This document shows positions 32,715 to 41,724 of a DNA stretch of 43,455 nt, one piece after another. The notes beneath the pieces were generated by a model that worked only from the letters and a program-made list of their open reading frames with translations, ran no database searches and had not been told where the DNA came from. This stretch comes from Candidatus Parvarchaeota archaeon (GTDB taxonomy: Archaea > Nanobdellota > Nanobdellia > Parvarchaeales > Parvarchaeaceae): assembly GCA_023269965.1 (NCBI GenBank), contig JAGDXU010000004.1, forward strand, positions 1 through 43,455, given 5' to 3'. Each line of letters starts with the position of its first letter. The first letter of the stretch is position 1. The position numbers and the translations under genes were made by a program.

Positions 32715-33194
32715 ATGTACGGGAATTTCGGGATAGATTTTGGAAACATAAGCAAATTCCATAGTATGGGGCGGGGATTTGGGTTGAGATACTGGGTTTT
32801 GGCGATAGTATCCAACAAGAAAATGAATGGCGCTGAGATAATGGAAAAGATGAATGAACTTAGCGTAGGATTTTGGAAGCCATCTGCCGGCAGCCTTTAC
32901 CCACTCTTAGCTGACCTAGTGAAGGAAGGATATCTAAGTGTTGAAGAAAAGAACAACAAGAAATATTACTCTATAACGAAAGAAGGATCAGAGTACCTTG
33001 ACAACTCATGGTTCCCTTGGAAGGATATACTCCGCGAGAAGCTGAACCCTGGAAGGAGCCATGACATTGATGACACGATCGAAGACATCCAGTATCTCTC
33101 GCAGTTCCTAATCGATAACAAGGAAAAATTAAGCAAGGAAAATGTGAACTCGATAAAGAAGACGATCGACAAATTGAAAAGCCTTCTAAACTAA
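32715..33194 (+). CDS. PadR-family transcriptional regulator
   Basis: The 159-residue protein has the PadR winged HTH: LRYWVLAIVSNKKMNGAEIMEKMNELSVGFWKPSAGSLYPLLADLVKEGYLSVEEKNNKKYYSITKEGSEYL. A C-terminal dimerising helix follows (about residues 115-159). PadR proteins repress genes for transport or stress responses, often next to their own gene. The neighbouring divergent membrane protein is the natural target. The N-terminus (about 20 residues rich in G/F) is unusual but in frame with a good ribosome-binding site. Confidence 0.88.
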   Translation: MYGNFGIDFGNISKFHSMGRGFGLRYWVLAIVSNKKMNGAEIMEKMNELSVGFWKPSAGSLYPLLADLVKEGYLSVEEKNNKKYYSITKEGSEYLDNSWFPWKDILREKLNPGRSHDIDDTIEDIQYLSQFLIDNKEKLSKENVNSIKKTIDKLKSLLN

Positions 33195-33252
33195 TCTCTC
33201 TTCCATCGCACCTAAAAGATGCCAATACGTGACAGAAGTCATTTCAGACATA

Positions 33253-33260
33253 TTTATATA
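33253..33260 (+). promoter_or_regulatory. TATA box of EF-2
   Basis: TTTATATA lies 27 nt (centre) before the EF-2 ATG at 33283, which has no ribosome-binding site; a leaderless transcript is likely. Confidence 0.55.
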
Positions 33261-33282
33261 CGATAAAATCTATCAGTAAAAA

Positions 33283-35466
33283 ATGCCTGAAAAAGAAACA
33301 CTAGCTGAGAAAGTAATGAGGCTGATGCCGCAGAGAGAAAGGATAAGGAACATCGGCATAATTGCGCATATAGATCACGGTAAAACAACCACTGCCGATA
33401 CACTTCTTGCTGGATGCGGTATGCTTTCTGAGGAGAAAGCCGGAAAGCAGCTTTACTTGGATTCTGAAAAAATAGAGCAGGAAAGGCAGATGACTGTAAA
33501 ATCCTCCAATGTAAACATGGTCTATGAGAGGGCGGAGGGAGACGAATACCTCATAAATCTAATCGATACACCAGGCCACGTCGACTTCGGTGGGCATGTG
33601 ACGAGAGCCATAAGAGCTATAGATGGTGCCATCGTTGTCATGGATGCTGTTGAGGGGGTAATGCCACAGACTGAGATGGTCCTAAAGCAGGCGCTTAGGG
33701 ATAAGGTGAAACCTATACTATATATAAATAAGATAGACAGACTTATAAGCGAACTTAGGCTGAAGCCTGAGGAGATGCAAGAACACCTGACAAAACTGAT
33801 AATCCAGATAAATTCATTCATAAGAGACCTCGCCCCTGCTGATGTAAGAGACAAATGGCAGGTCAACGTACAAAATAACACTGTGGCATTCGGAGCTTCT
33901 AGGGAGAACTGGGCCCTCTCATTCAAGAGAATGCAGGAAACAAAGCTATCCTTCAAAGATGTTTATGAAGCTTATACAGCCAACGACAAAGAGAAGATAA
34001 AAGAACTCTCAAAGAAAACGCCGGTTTACAAGGTCTTGCTCGAAATGGTGGTGGACCATCTGCCAAACCCACTTGAAGCGCAGAAATACAGGACACCAAT
34101 AATCTGGCATGGTGACCTGGACAGTGAGGTTGGAAAATCGCTTATGGCCTGTGATATAAATGGGCCGTTGATGGTTTCTATCACAAACATAGAAGTAGAC
34201 CCACAGGCAGGGGAGATAGCCGTTGGGAGAATTTTTTCTGGTAAATTAACTCGCGGCCAGGACGTTTTTCTAGTCAGCAGCAAGCAGACGAATAAGGTGC
34301 AGCAGATTTACATATGGAAAGGACCACAGAAATTCCAGGTAGACGAAGCCACTGCAGGAAACCAAATGGGAATCTCTGGCCTAAAGAACGTTGTAGCAGG
34401 TGAAAGCCTTTCCTCCCTTCCAGACGTCACGCCTTTCGAACCAGTAAGGCACATACTTGAACCTGTCGTAGTCAAGGCTATAGAAGCAAAAGATCCAAAG
34501 GATTTGCCAAAGCTGATAAAGGCACTTAGGGATCTATCAATATCAGATGTCACGCTCAAAGTATCAATAAATCCAGAGACCGGGGAGAACCTTATAGCGG
34601 GGCTTGGTACGCTGCACCTGGAAGTCGTTGAAGACAAGCTTAGAAGGACGTATGGTGTAGATATAGTGACATCTCAGCCCATCGTTGTTTATAAGGAGAG
34701 CATAACGACAAAGAGCCCAGTTGTTGAGGGCAAGTCTCCTAACAAGCATAACAAGTTCTACATATATGTTGAGCCCCTTCCGCAACCGATAATAGACTTA
34801 CTGGAGGCCGGAGAGATAAACATAAACAAAAGTAAGGGAATAAGCATGGAAGACAGGAAAAAATTGGAGGATGCGGGGATGGACAAAGACGCTGCCAAGA
34901 AAGTGGTGGCGACCTATGGCGACAATATATTCATGGATGCTACTAGAGGTATTGTACACATTGGAGAAGTGATAGACATGTGCGTCGAAGCCTTCAATGA
35001 AGTCATGAAAAACGGGCCTCAAGCCAAGGAAGAAGTTATGGGTGTGCAGGTCGTACTCGCTGATACAGTGCTTCATGAGGACGCAATACATAGGGGTCCA
35101 GCACAGGTCATCCCAGCTGTAAGGGATGCGATAAAGGAAGCAATGATGAACGCAAACCCCGTTCTTCTGGAGCCGATACAGCAGATAAGGGTTGATCTTC
35201 CGATGAAATACGTTGGAAACGTTAGCACTCTTATACAGTCAAAGAGGGGATTAATCGACGAAGTCAAAGAGGAAGGCGACAAAGGTGTAATAATCGCAGA
35301 GCAGCCGGTCGCTTCTACATTTGATTTCACAAATGAGTTGAGGTCAGCCACCGAAGGAAGAGGCTCATGGTCCCTGGCCGGTGAGAAGTTCAGAAAGCTG
35401 CCAAAAGAGCTTTACGAGCAGATACTCAAGCAGATACGCGAGAGAAAGGGCATACAAAGTTCTTAG
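33283..35466 (+). CDS. fusA: Translation elongation factor EF-2
   Basis: The 727-residue GTPase has AHIDHGKTT (28-36), the switch region TVKSSNVNM, DTPGH (95-99) and NKID (149-152), followed by the domains II-V of aEF-2. The tip of domain IV reads AIHRGPAQVIPAVRDAI. H603 there is the residue modified to diphthamide in archaea and eukaryotes, so the site is intact; diphthamide genes are not in the window. EF-2 moves tRNAs and mRNA after peptide bond formation. The asnS gene follows after 31 bp with its own TATA box. Confidence 0.96.
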   Translation: MPEKETLAEKVMRLMPQRERIRNIGIIAHIDHGKTTTADTLLAGCGMLSEEKAGKQLYLDSEKIEQERQMTVKSSNVNMVYERAEGDEYLINLIDTPGHVDFGGHVTRAIRAIDGAIVVMDAVEGVMPQTEMVLKQALRDKVKPILYINKIDRLISELRLKPEEMQEHLTKLIIQINSFIRDLAPADVRDKWQVNVQNNTVAFGASRENWALSFKRMQETKLSFKDVYEAYTANDKEKIKELSKKTPVYKVLLEMVVDHLPNPLEAQKYRTPIIWHGDLDSEVGKSLMACDINGPLMVSITNIEVDPQAGEIAVGRIFSGKLTRGQDVFLVSSKQTNKVQQIYIWKGPQKFQVDEATAGNQMGISGLKNVVAGESLSSLPDVTPFEPVRHILEPVVVKAIEAKDPKDLPKLIKALRDLSISDVTLKVSINPETGENLIAGLGTLHLEVVEDKLRRTYGVDIVTSQPIVVYKESITTKSPVVEGKSPNKHNKFYIYVEPLPQPIIDLLEAGEININKSKGISMEDRKKLEDAGMDKDAAKKVVATYGDNIFMDATRGIVHIGEVIDMCVEAFNEVMKNGPQAKEEVMGVQVVLADTVLHEDAIHRGPAQVIPAVRDAIKEAMMNANPVLLEPIQQIRVDLPMKYVGNVSTLIQSKRGLIDEVKEEGDKGVIIAEQPVASTFDFTNELRSATEGRGSWSLAGEKFRKLPKELYEQILKQIRERKGIQSS

Positions 35467-35475
35467 ATTTATATT
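35467..35475 (+). promoter_or_regulatory. TATA-like box before asnS
   Basis: A TTTATATTC box lies about 27 nt before the ATG at 35498, leaderless spacing. Read-through from EF-2 is also possible. Confidence 0.4.
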
Positions 35476-35497
35476 CTAAAATTTTCCTATAATCTTA

Positions 35498-36781
35498 ATG
35501 GTACTGATAAAGGATGTTCTGTCGCCGGAACATGAGGGTAAAACGGTCAGCCTTAAGGGATTTGCAAATTCAGTAAGAAAGGGTAAAAATAACATCTTTA
35601 TAATGCTCAGGGACCCGACCGGCCTTATACAGTGCGTGTCACATGCCGGTGAGCCGCCATTTGAATCAGCAGACAAGATCACAAGGGAGTCTTCCTTAGA
35701 GGTCGAAGGCACGATAAAACAGGACCAGAGAGCTGAGGGAGGATATGAGCTTCACATCAGCAGCATGAGGATATTCGGGCTCGCGGAGCCTTTTCCACTG
35801 AAAAAGGGGCACAGCAAAGTCTACCTATTTGACAACCGCCATCTATGGTTTAGAAGCGTCAGGGTGACGGCTATAATGAAGATTAGATCGACAGTCTTCG
35901 AGAGCATCCACTCTTTCTTCAAGGAGAATGGATTCTATGAGATACAGTCCCCTTCGTTCGTCGGGGGCAGCGTAGAGGGCGGCTCTACACTGTTTAATGT
36001 CGATTACTTCGGCAAGAAAGCTTATCTTACGCAGAGCTGGCAGCTGTATGCGGAGGCGATGGTCGATTCCCTTTGGAAGATATACACTGTCGCACCTTCA
36101 TTCAGAGCTGAGAAGAGCAGGACATGGAGGCACCTTACAGAGTTCTGGCATGCTGAGGCTGAAGTTGCTTTCGCTGACAACAATGATGTGATGGATATAG
36201 AGGAGAAACTGATAAAATACATAGTTAAGAGCGTACTTGAGAAGAACCAAAGGGAACTACAGATTATTAAAAGAGACACGAAAGTGCTCGAAAACACCGT
36301 GAACCAGCCATTTCCAAGGATGAAATATGAAGAGGTAATCGACTTAGCAAACAAGAACGGATTAAAGCTTGAATATGGCGCTGACCTTGGTTCAGACGAA
36401 GAGAGAGTGATAACTGCTAAGCTTGACACACCTATATTCTCTATGAACTATCCTGCTAAGCTCAAGCCGTTTTACCACAAGCCTGACCCAAAGGATCCAT
36501 CACATGTGCTGTGCAATGATCTGCTTGCACCAGAGGGATATGGGGAGATAGTCGGCGCTGGGCAGAGAGTCGATGACAAGGAAACGCTGCTCAGGAGGAT
36601 AGAGGAAGAGGGGCTTGACATAAAAGACTACGAATGGTACATTGATCTGAGAAGATATGGGGCAATACCACACTCTGGCTTCGGCTTAGGTGTGGATAGA
36701 CTGGTTATGTGGATATGCAAGCTCCCACACATAGCTTATGGCGTACCTTTCCCAAGGACGATGAGGAGAATCAAGCCATAA
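35498..36781 (+). CDS. asnS: Asparaginyl-tRNA synthetase
   Basis: The 427-residue class-IIb enzyme has an N-terminal OB-fold anticodon domain (KTVSLKGFANSVRKGKNNIFIMLRDPTGLIQCV) and the class II motifs: motif 2 APSFRAEKSRTWRHLTEFWHAEAEVAF, and motif 3 GFGLGVDRLVMWICKLPHIAYGVPFPRT. GYGEIVGAGQRVDD stands where AspRS has a GAQRIH-type stretch, so Asn is preferred over Asp. The ending RTMRRIKP is of the AsnRS/AspRS archaeal type. Non-discriminating AspRS is the main alternative. Confidence 0.88.
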   Translation: MVLIKDVLSPEHEGKTVSLKGFANSVRKGKNNIFIMLRDPTGLIQCVSHAGEPPFESADKITRESSLEVEGTIKQDQRAEGGYELHISSMRIFGLAEPFPLKKGHSKVYLFDNRHLWFRSVRVTAIMKIRSTVFESIHSFFKENGFYEIQSPSFVGGSVEGGSTLFNVDYFGKKAYLTQSWQLYAEAMVDSLWKIYTVAPSFRAEKSRTWRHLTEFWHAEAEVAFADNNDVMDIEEKLIKYIVKSVLEKNQRELQIIKRDTKVLENTVNQPFPRMKYEEVIDLANKNGLKLEYGADLGSDEERVITAKLDTPIFSMNYPAKLKPFYHKPDPKDPSHVLCNDLLAPEGYGEIVGAGQRVDDKETLLRRIEEEGLDIKDYEWYIDLRRYGAIPHSGFGLGVDRLVMWICKLPHIAYGVPFPRTMRRIKP

Positions 36782-36807
36782 AGTGGCACTTTTTGGAGGG
36801 TGGTGGG

Positions 36808-37278
36808 ATGGAGTGTATATTTTGCAATAAAGAAACCATAGAAAGTGAAAAATTCTACGAAGATGAACACTACTACGCTATATACAATCTAAGGCCCTTC
36901 CTACCTGGCCATTCCCTTGTGGTTCCTAAAAGGCATGTAGAAGATATGACCGGGCTAAACCAAGGGGAAAGGGAAGACCTCGTCAGCTTCCTGAACAGGG
37001 TTATTTTCATAGCACTTAAGTTCGCTGAAGCTGACAGTTACGACCTCATACTTCAGCAGGGGGAGATTGCTGGCAGGAGCATAGCCCACCTGCATTTCCA
37101 TATAATCCCTAGGAAAGAGGGGGACAAAGTCAACCAAAGCAAAAAGGAGTGGCTTTATGAGTTCAACAAGAATGAGTTTTACGGTAGAAACCTGACTGAA
37201 AGCGAGATGAGCACGGCAGTGAACAAGGCTAAAAGCATTGCAAAGGTGTACGACTCAGAACTTAGGGCGCTGATGTGA
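36808..37278 (+). CDS. HIT-family protein, second copy
   Basis: The 156-residue protein has C3/C6 (CIFC) and the triad HLHFH (H94, H96, H98), with PGHSLVVPKRHVEDM before it. It has a longer C-terminus than the first HIT protein and a Q-rich stretch (DLILQQGEIAGRSIAHLH), so the two are distant paralogues. An upstream open frame runs back into asnS, but GGAGGG about 8 nt before the ATG at 36808 supports this start. It is 26 bp downstream of asnS. Confidence 0.88.
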   Translation: MECIFCNKETIESEKFYEDEHYYAIYNLRPFLPGHSLVVPKRHVEDMTGLNQGEREDLVSFLNRVIFIALKFAEADSYDLILQQGEIAGRSIAHLHFHIIPRKEGDKVNQSKKEWLYEFNKNEFYGRNLTESEMSTAVNKAKSIAKVYDSELRALM

Positions 37279-37297
37279 AAGAGCACAGCAACAAAAT

Positions 37298-38314
37298 ATG
37301 ACTAAAACAAAGAAACCTGATGAGTATGTGGTTATCCCTACGTTCAAAGAAGCAGAGAACTTGAAAGCCCTCTTACCCCTTCTAAGAGGATATAAAGTCG
37401 TGATAGTCGACGACAACTCAAACGATGGAACGGTTCAGATATGCAGAAGATTCAAGAACGTAAGGCTTATCGTCAGAGCTGGCAAGATGGGTTTAGCCAG
37501 TGCTGTCATGGATGGAATAAAGAGCATAAAGGACAGAGACGCAAAGATAGTTGTGACAGATGCAGATTTTGAGCATGACTATTCCAGAATACCGGACTTC
37601 TTCAGGATGCTGGATGACTACGACTTCGTAGAGGGCGTTAAAGTTGGCGACAGGATATTCGGGAGGGGGTTTATATCAAACTCCGGAAGATACATTTTAA
37701 GGATGATGGTGCCTGAAACTGCATGGCTTAGGGATCCAATGTCCGGTTTCTTTGGGTTCAGGCTAGACAAGGTCGACTTAAGTTCGATTAAACCTATCGG
37801 ATACAAGATAATGCTGGATATATTCATGAATCTTAAAAAAGGCAGCAGAAAAACACATTTGGAGTACAGATACGGAAGGAGGGAGAGGGGGCGATCAAAA
37901 CTTAGCTTAAAAGTCATGCTTGAGTTCCTTATACAGGTTGCAAGGCTCAACAGGATGCGCTTTCTCATCTTCCTCACGATAGGGGTCGCAGGCATATTCA
38001 TCAATGAGGGGCTGCTGTATGCTTTCTACCAAATCACAAGCCTTTTCCTTGCCCTTGCCCTCGCAATTGTCATATCCACCGTTATAAACTTCCTGCTTAA
38101 CCATTACATAACCTTCAAGGCGAGGGCAAACGTGCTCTATGCGCTGCTTAAGTTCTCCATAATAACCGCTGCGGGAGGGCTGATAAACCTATTCATCGCC
38201 TTTTACCTGTCTTATCTAATAATGTATCTGATCGCTAACTTCATCGGCATATGTGCTGCGTTCATATTCAAGTACTTCTTTTCCGAGAACTTTATATGGA
38301 AAACAGAAAGTTAA
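37298..38314 (+). CDS. Dolichol-phosphate sugar synthase with GtrA domain
   Basis: Residues 1 to about 215 of 338 form a GT2 domain like Dpm1: VVIPTFKEAENL, VIVDDNSNDGT (DDN 38-40), GKMGLASAVMDG, TDADFEHDYSRI (DAD 88-90) and EYRYGRRERGRSKLS. Residues about 220-335 form a four-helix GtrA-like membrane domain. The fused form makes and perhaps helps flip polyprenyl-phosphate-linked mannose or glucose, a sugar donor for outer-surface glycosylation. DADFEHD replaces the usual DADLSHP. It opens the envelope-glycan cluster, and the next gene overlaps its end by 19 bp. Confidence 0.88.
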   Translation: MTKTKKPDEYVVIPTFKEAENLKALLPLLRGYKVVIVDDNSNDGTVQICRRFKNVRLIVRAGKMGLASAVMDGIKSIKDRDAKIVVTDADFEHDYSRIPDFFRMLDDYDFVEGVKVGDRIFGRGFISNSGRYILRMMVPETAWLRDPMSGFFGFRLDKVDLSSIKPIGYKIMLDIFMNLKKGSRKTHLEYRYGRRERGRSKLSLKVMLEFLIQVARLNRMRFLIFLTIGVAGIFINEGLLYAFYQITSLFLALALAIVISTVINFLLNHYITFKARANVLYALLKFSIITAAGGLINLFIAFYLSYLIMYLIANFIGICAAFIFKYFFSENFIWKTES

Positions 38315-39774
38315 AGAGGGCTGCCAATGCTAATAGGGGACCCAGCTTGGTCTCTAAGGTATTATATCGATACAGAACCTACATCATCTTAGCTTATTTC
38401 CTTTTACTTGTCTTATTCTTCTTCCTGCAGTTTAATCTGCTGCAAAACTGGGACATGATAGTGAGGATACTGAACGCAAACTACCTGTTCCACAATGGAT
38501 TCTACTTTGAGAGCCAGCGAGCTCTTCTCGAAAGCTTTGTTATCGGCCTGCTCTCATACCCGCTTGGCGGCTACGCTGTCTACGGCTTCCTCACAGTCGC
38601 TGCGATCCTTATAATGTACGCCCTCTACGACTTCTCAAAGGCTTTCAAGATAGAATTCCTGATATTGATGCTTGCTTTTTTCAATCCATTCACAGTGATG
38701 TACATCGCTAAGAACGGCTCTGAGATCTTCCTTATCTCCTTCCTTCTCCTTTACCTGGCAGCCATAAAGAGGAGAAGATACTCCGCCGGGCTATTCCTGG
38801 CCCTTGCGTTCCTCTCAAAGTATGATGCGCTTTACTTTTCCCCGCTGCTTCTGTTTCTTCTTCTAAACGGGAGGATCTCAGACTCAATAAAGAAGATACT
38901 GATATCTATCGCTGTGTTCTTAGCGTCTCTCATCCCCTACTTTGTCTATAACCTGCTTGCTTATGGTAATGCGATTTACACGTTTGCCCTGTCCTATCTA
39001 TATTACTTAAACGTGGGGACATTGCCTAACTTCAACTGCACTGGGTTAATTGAGTTGCTGATCCCGGCAATCCTTGCCATGTTCATATTCTCAAGCAAGA
39101 AAAACAGGGAAGAATTTTTGAAGAAGGCTAAGAGACTGAAATTTGAGCTATCCCTGCTTTTAGCCTCGTTTATAATCGGCTTGTACACATACTTCGCTGC
39201 AAATGGCTTTTTCCTGAATAATCTTGGTGTGTACAGATTTGCGCTCCTCCCGACTTCCTTCCTTTCAGTGATTATACTTTTGTTCTCCAGCAAGGAAGAC
39301 TTACTTAAGGTATTCATCTTCTCTGCCTTATCAATGATCCTAGCCTTCTATCTCTTAAGCTCTTCAATGCCAGCTTACTCGCCATTATCGATTGCGTACG
39401 AAGCCAAATCGCTATTTGTGTCCGTGTACAGCACGACAAACTGCACGGTCATGTCAAATGACTGGGTTTACCTCGACTATGCGGGATTGCCTGCGTCACC
39501 GATACTGCCCGCAACGGGATACAACGGCACGCCGATAATAAGCTTAGGCGCGACTAACACCAGCTTGCCGCTTATAACATCAAAGGGGAATATATACCTG
39601 TACGGATACGGGTATTGCAGAGAGCACAAGGTACAGTCTAATTTTCTTACTAATTATAACGCGATCCTAAAGAGCAGGAATGCTACGCTTATCCCAGATG
39701 ACCCATGCGGTTGGCTGTTCAATGGCAAGCTGAATTCGAATATGCTGCTTGACATCTGTGAGAAACTAACTTGA
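38296..39774 (+). CDS. GT-C-like membrane glycosyltransferase
   Basis: The 492-residue protein has ten or more hydrophobic helices in the first 370 residues and a soluble C-terminal part with several N-x-T/S sequons. The start LYRYRTYIILAYFLLLVLFFFLQFNLLQNWDMIVRILNANYLFHNGFYFESQRALLESFVIGLLSY and a later RYSAGLFLALAFLSKYDALYFSPLL resemble PMT/GT39-type enzymes, with the acidic D in QNWD at the expected first loop. It would use the sugar-phosphate lipid made by the preceding enzyme. The frame opens further upstream at 38251, but the ATG at 38296 gives a charged start (MENRKLKRA). Exact substrate unknown. Confidence 0.72.
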   Translation: MENRKLKRAANANRGPSLVSKVLYRYRTYIILAYFLLLVLFFFLQFNLLQNWDMIVRILNANYLFHNGFYFESQRALLESFVIGLLSYPLGGYAVYGFLTVAAILIMYALYDFSKAFKIEFLILMLAFFNPFTVMYIAKNGSEIFLISFLLLYLAAIKRRRYSAGLFLALAFLSKYDALYFSPLLLFLLLNGRISDSIKKILISIAVFLASLIPYFVYNLLAYGNAIYTFALSYLYYLNVGTLPNFNCTGLIELLIPAILAMFIFSSKKNREEFLKKAKRLKFELSLLLASFIIGLYTYFAANGFFLNNLGVYRFALLPTSFLSVIILLFSSKEDLLKVFIFSALSMILAFYLLSSSMPAYSPLSIAYEAKSLFVSVYSTTNCTVMSNDWVYLDYAGLPASPILPATGYNGTPIISLGATNTSLPLITSKGNIYLYGYGYCREHKVQSNFLTNYNAILKSRNATLIPDDPCGWLFNGKLNSNMLLDICEKLT

Positions 39775-39779
39775 ACGGT

Positions 39780-40496
39780 TCATTTACAGAAACCGGAGAT
39801 ATTTGTGTAAGCGCAAAGGTCATCCTTTATTTGTGTGGTATTCTGAAAACCCTCCACGACATATTTGGAATTGATGATTATAGCTGGATACTTTGCGGGC
39901 GATAGATTGTACATATTGTTAAGTATAGATATCAGCGGCATGTTGAATGAACCGTCCACAGCGCTCACCACTAGGTCTGTGTAATTTTGACCCAAGAAGG
40001 ACAACTCGTTTCCCTCCAGCACGCAGGCGTTGCAGTTGATAGGGTTGTAGAAAAAGAGGACTGTCGTCATGTTGCCTCTGCACTGGTCGGCTATCCTCTG
40101 CCCAAGCAGCCAGTAGTCTATCCTCTCATACATGAATTCGGCCACCAGATTGTCATACTGCTGGCTGCCAGTCAAATCGGCTTCTTGGACTTGATTGCTC
40201 AATGTCTGAACCTGCCCCGCCACCTGACTTAAATCGGATTTGAGTATGGCACATGCTACGGTTGAGTTCTGCCCTGCCAAAGACGCAGAAAGCTGAAGCT
40301 GCTCCAATGACTGCTGATACATCTGCAGCTCAGATGAGATGCTTGAGACTTTGTAGTTTTGGAAGAAATAACCTGCTATGAAGACGACCAGGATGATGGC
40401 CATCGCTATGACTAATGACAACAGAAGCTTTACGTAGGGGTACCCCAGCCCACCGCTTCCCTTCTTATTGACAGCATTATCAGACTTGCCAGCCAT
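39780..40496 (-). CDS. Membrane-anchored thioredoxin-like protein
   Basis: The 238-residue protein has one N-terminal helix (about residues 22-45), a coiled stretch rich in Q/S/L (50-105) and an outer thioredoxin-like domain with FFYNPINCNACVLEGNEL (C155 and C158), then KYPAIIINSKYVVEG, which fits a cis-Pro loop. Six N-x-T/S sequons are visible. It may make, reduce or shuffle disulfides of surface proteins. Its start overlaps the end of the GT2 gene by 67 bp. The nearest internal ATG would cut into the anchor helix, so the long overlap seems genuine. Confidence 0.78.
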   Translation of the reverse strand: MAGKSDNAVNKKGSGGLGYPYVKLLLSLVIAMAIILVVFIAGYFFQNYKVSSISSELQMYQQSLEQLQLSASLAGQNSTVACAILKSDLSQVAGQVQTLSNQVQEADLTGSQQYDNLVAEFMYERIDYWLLGQRIADQCRGNMTTVLFFYNPINCNACVLEGNELSFLGQNYTDLVVSAVDGSFNMPLISILNNMYNLSPAKYPAIIINSKYVVEGFQNTTQIKDDLCAYTNISGFCK

Positions 40497-41698
40497 ACAA
40501 ACGACAAGAAGAATGAGTAGAATATAGAATAAATAAGTATCCCGATTGTGTCCTTGAACGCGTCTAAACTGCCATTGACCGACCTTAGAGAATAGAAGAG
40601 GGAGGATAGGCCGATTGCAGTCAGTACTATTAATAACATATATATTGTATTCAAGCTAAATGGACTCAACTGGAAAGAGGAGGAAAACGCATAAGAAAGG
40701 CTTGTGTTAAGCGCGAGCGTGTAGAGGTAGACAGCCAATGACACGGAGTAGTATACAAGCCCTATAACCACCACTATCCCCAATGAGATGGACACCAATG
40801 ACATAGGAACAATAATCAATCCAAGCACTCTATGCTTCGTTTCCATTATCCTCTTCCTGTACTTCAAGATGTTGACAAAGAAACCTGAAAACCACCTAAG
40901 TCTCTGCCTGACCAGCCCCTTCAACGTATTCGGGACTATTGTGTATGAGACTGCGTCGATCGCATTTTCAACCAAATAACCGTTTACAAGCAGCCTCAAC
41001 CCCATCTCAATGTCTTCTGTGTAGTTCTTTTCATCAAAATAGCCTACCTTCTTGATTATGCCCGTGCTGAACATCGACCCTGCGCCGTGAGCCACCATCA
41101 GCCCCCCGAGAACGCTCATCGCTTTCCTTGCCATTATAGAAAGCATGTACTCGTAGCTTTGTAGATACTCTATTATGTTCCTGGGTTTGTATACTTTCAC
41201 TGACGACACAACGCCGCCGACTTTCTTGCTCTTAAACTGCATGACAAGCTTGTGCATCAGATCTCTGTTTATCAAGGTATCGGCGTCCAAGACGAGCAGA
41301 AGCTCCTCTCTTATGAAGTTTTTCAAAGCGTAATTCATCACGGCTGCCTTCCCATTCATCGGTGCTTCTATGACTTTTACTCTGCCACTCCTCAGGCTGT
41401 ATGCTATGCTCCTTGTGATTGCTGGTGAGGATTTATTTAGAACAATGTATATCTTGAACAATTCCTTTGGATAGTCTGAAGCCAAGGCTGTATTGACGGT
41501 CTTCCTAAGTTCTCCTCCCTCGGCCAGGGTAGGTATTAGGACAGCTACTGTCCTCAATTTCCCAGTTTTCTTCGTCCTTTGTGTCCCTTCCCCTTTTCTC
41601 TCATTGTTTATGTCTATGAATATCAAGAGCCAGAAAACCGCCAGTATAAGGGTGACCAACGCTATCCCGAAGGTGTATACATCAGATGGATTAACCAT
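40430..41698 (-). CDS. Processive family-2 glycosyltransferase, membrane
   Basis: The 422-residue protein has an N-terminal helix, a GT2 catalytic domain with DADT (138-141), YTED (226-229) and QRLRW (265-269), and four C-terminal helices. The D-D/TED/QxxRW set marks processive synthases such as cellulose, hyaluronan or poly-GlcNAc synthases. It could polymerise a surface sugar chain. UDP-GlcNAc supply from GlmS would be enough for a GlcNAc polymer, but the sugar is not readable from sequence. It lies downstream of truD with a 26-bp gap. Confidence 0.86.
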   Translation of the reverse strand: MVNPSDVYTFGIALVTLILAVFWLLIFIDINNERKGEGTQRTKKTGKLRTVAVLIPTLAEGGELRKTVNTALASDYPKELFKIYIVLNKSSPAITRSIAYSLRSGRVKVIEAPMNGKAAVMNYALKNFIREELLLVLDADTLINRDLMHKLVMQFKSKKVGGVVSSVKVYKPRNIIEYLQSYEYMLSIMARKAMSVLGGLMVAHGAGSMFSTGIIKKVGYFDEKNYTEDIEMGLRLLVNGYLVENAIDAVSYTIVPNTLKGLVRQRLRWFSGFFVNILKYRKRIMETKHRVLGLIIVPMSLVSISLGIVVVIGLVYYSVSLAVYLYTLALNTSLSYAFSSSFQLSPFSLNTIYMLLIVLTAIGLSSLFYSLRSVNGSLDAFKDTIGILIYSIFYSFFLSFVWLASLIMLSIRREAVGWGTPT

Positions 41699-41724
41699 GA
41701 AAAAGAGTATGCACTGCTTGTTAT

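Noticed and set aside
35498..36781. Aspartyl-tRNA synthetase
   Set aside because: The EIVGAGQRVDD segment and the overall order fit AsnRS better, although the two families are close and the call is not absolute.
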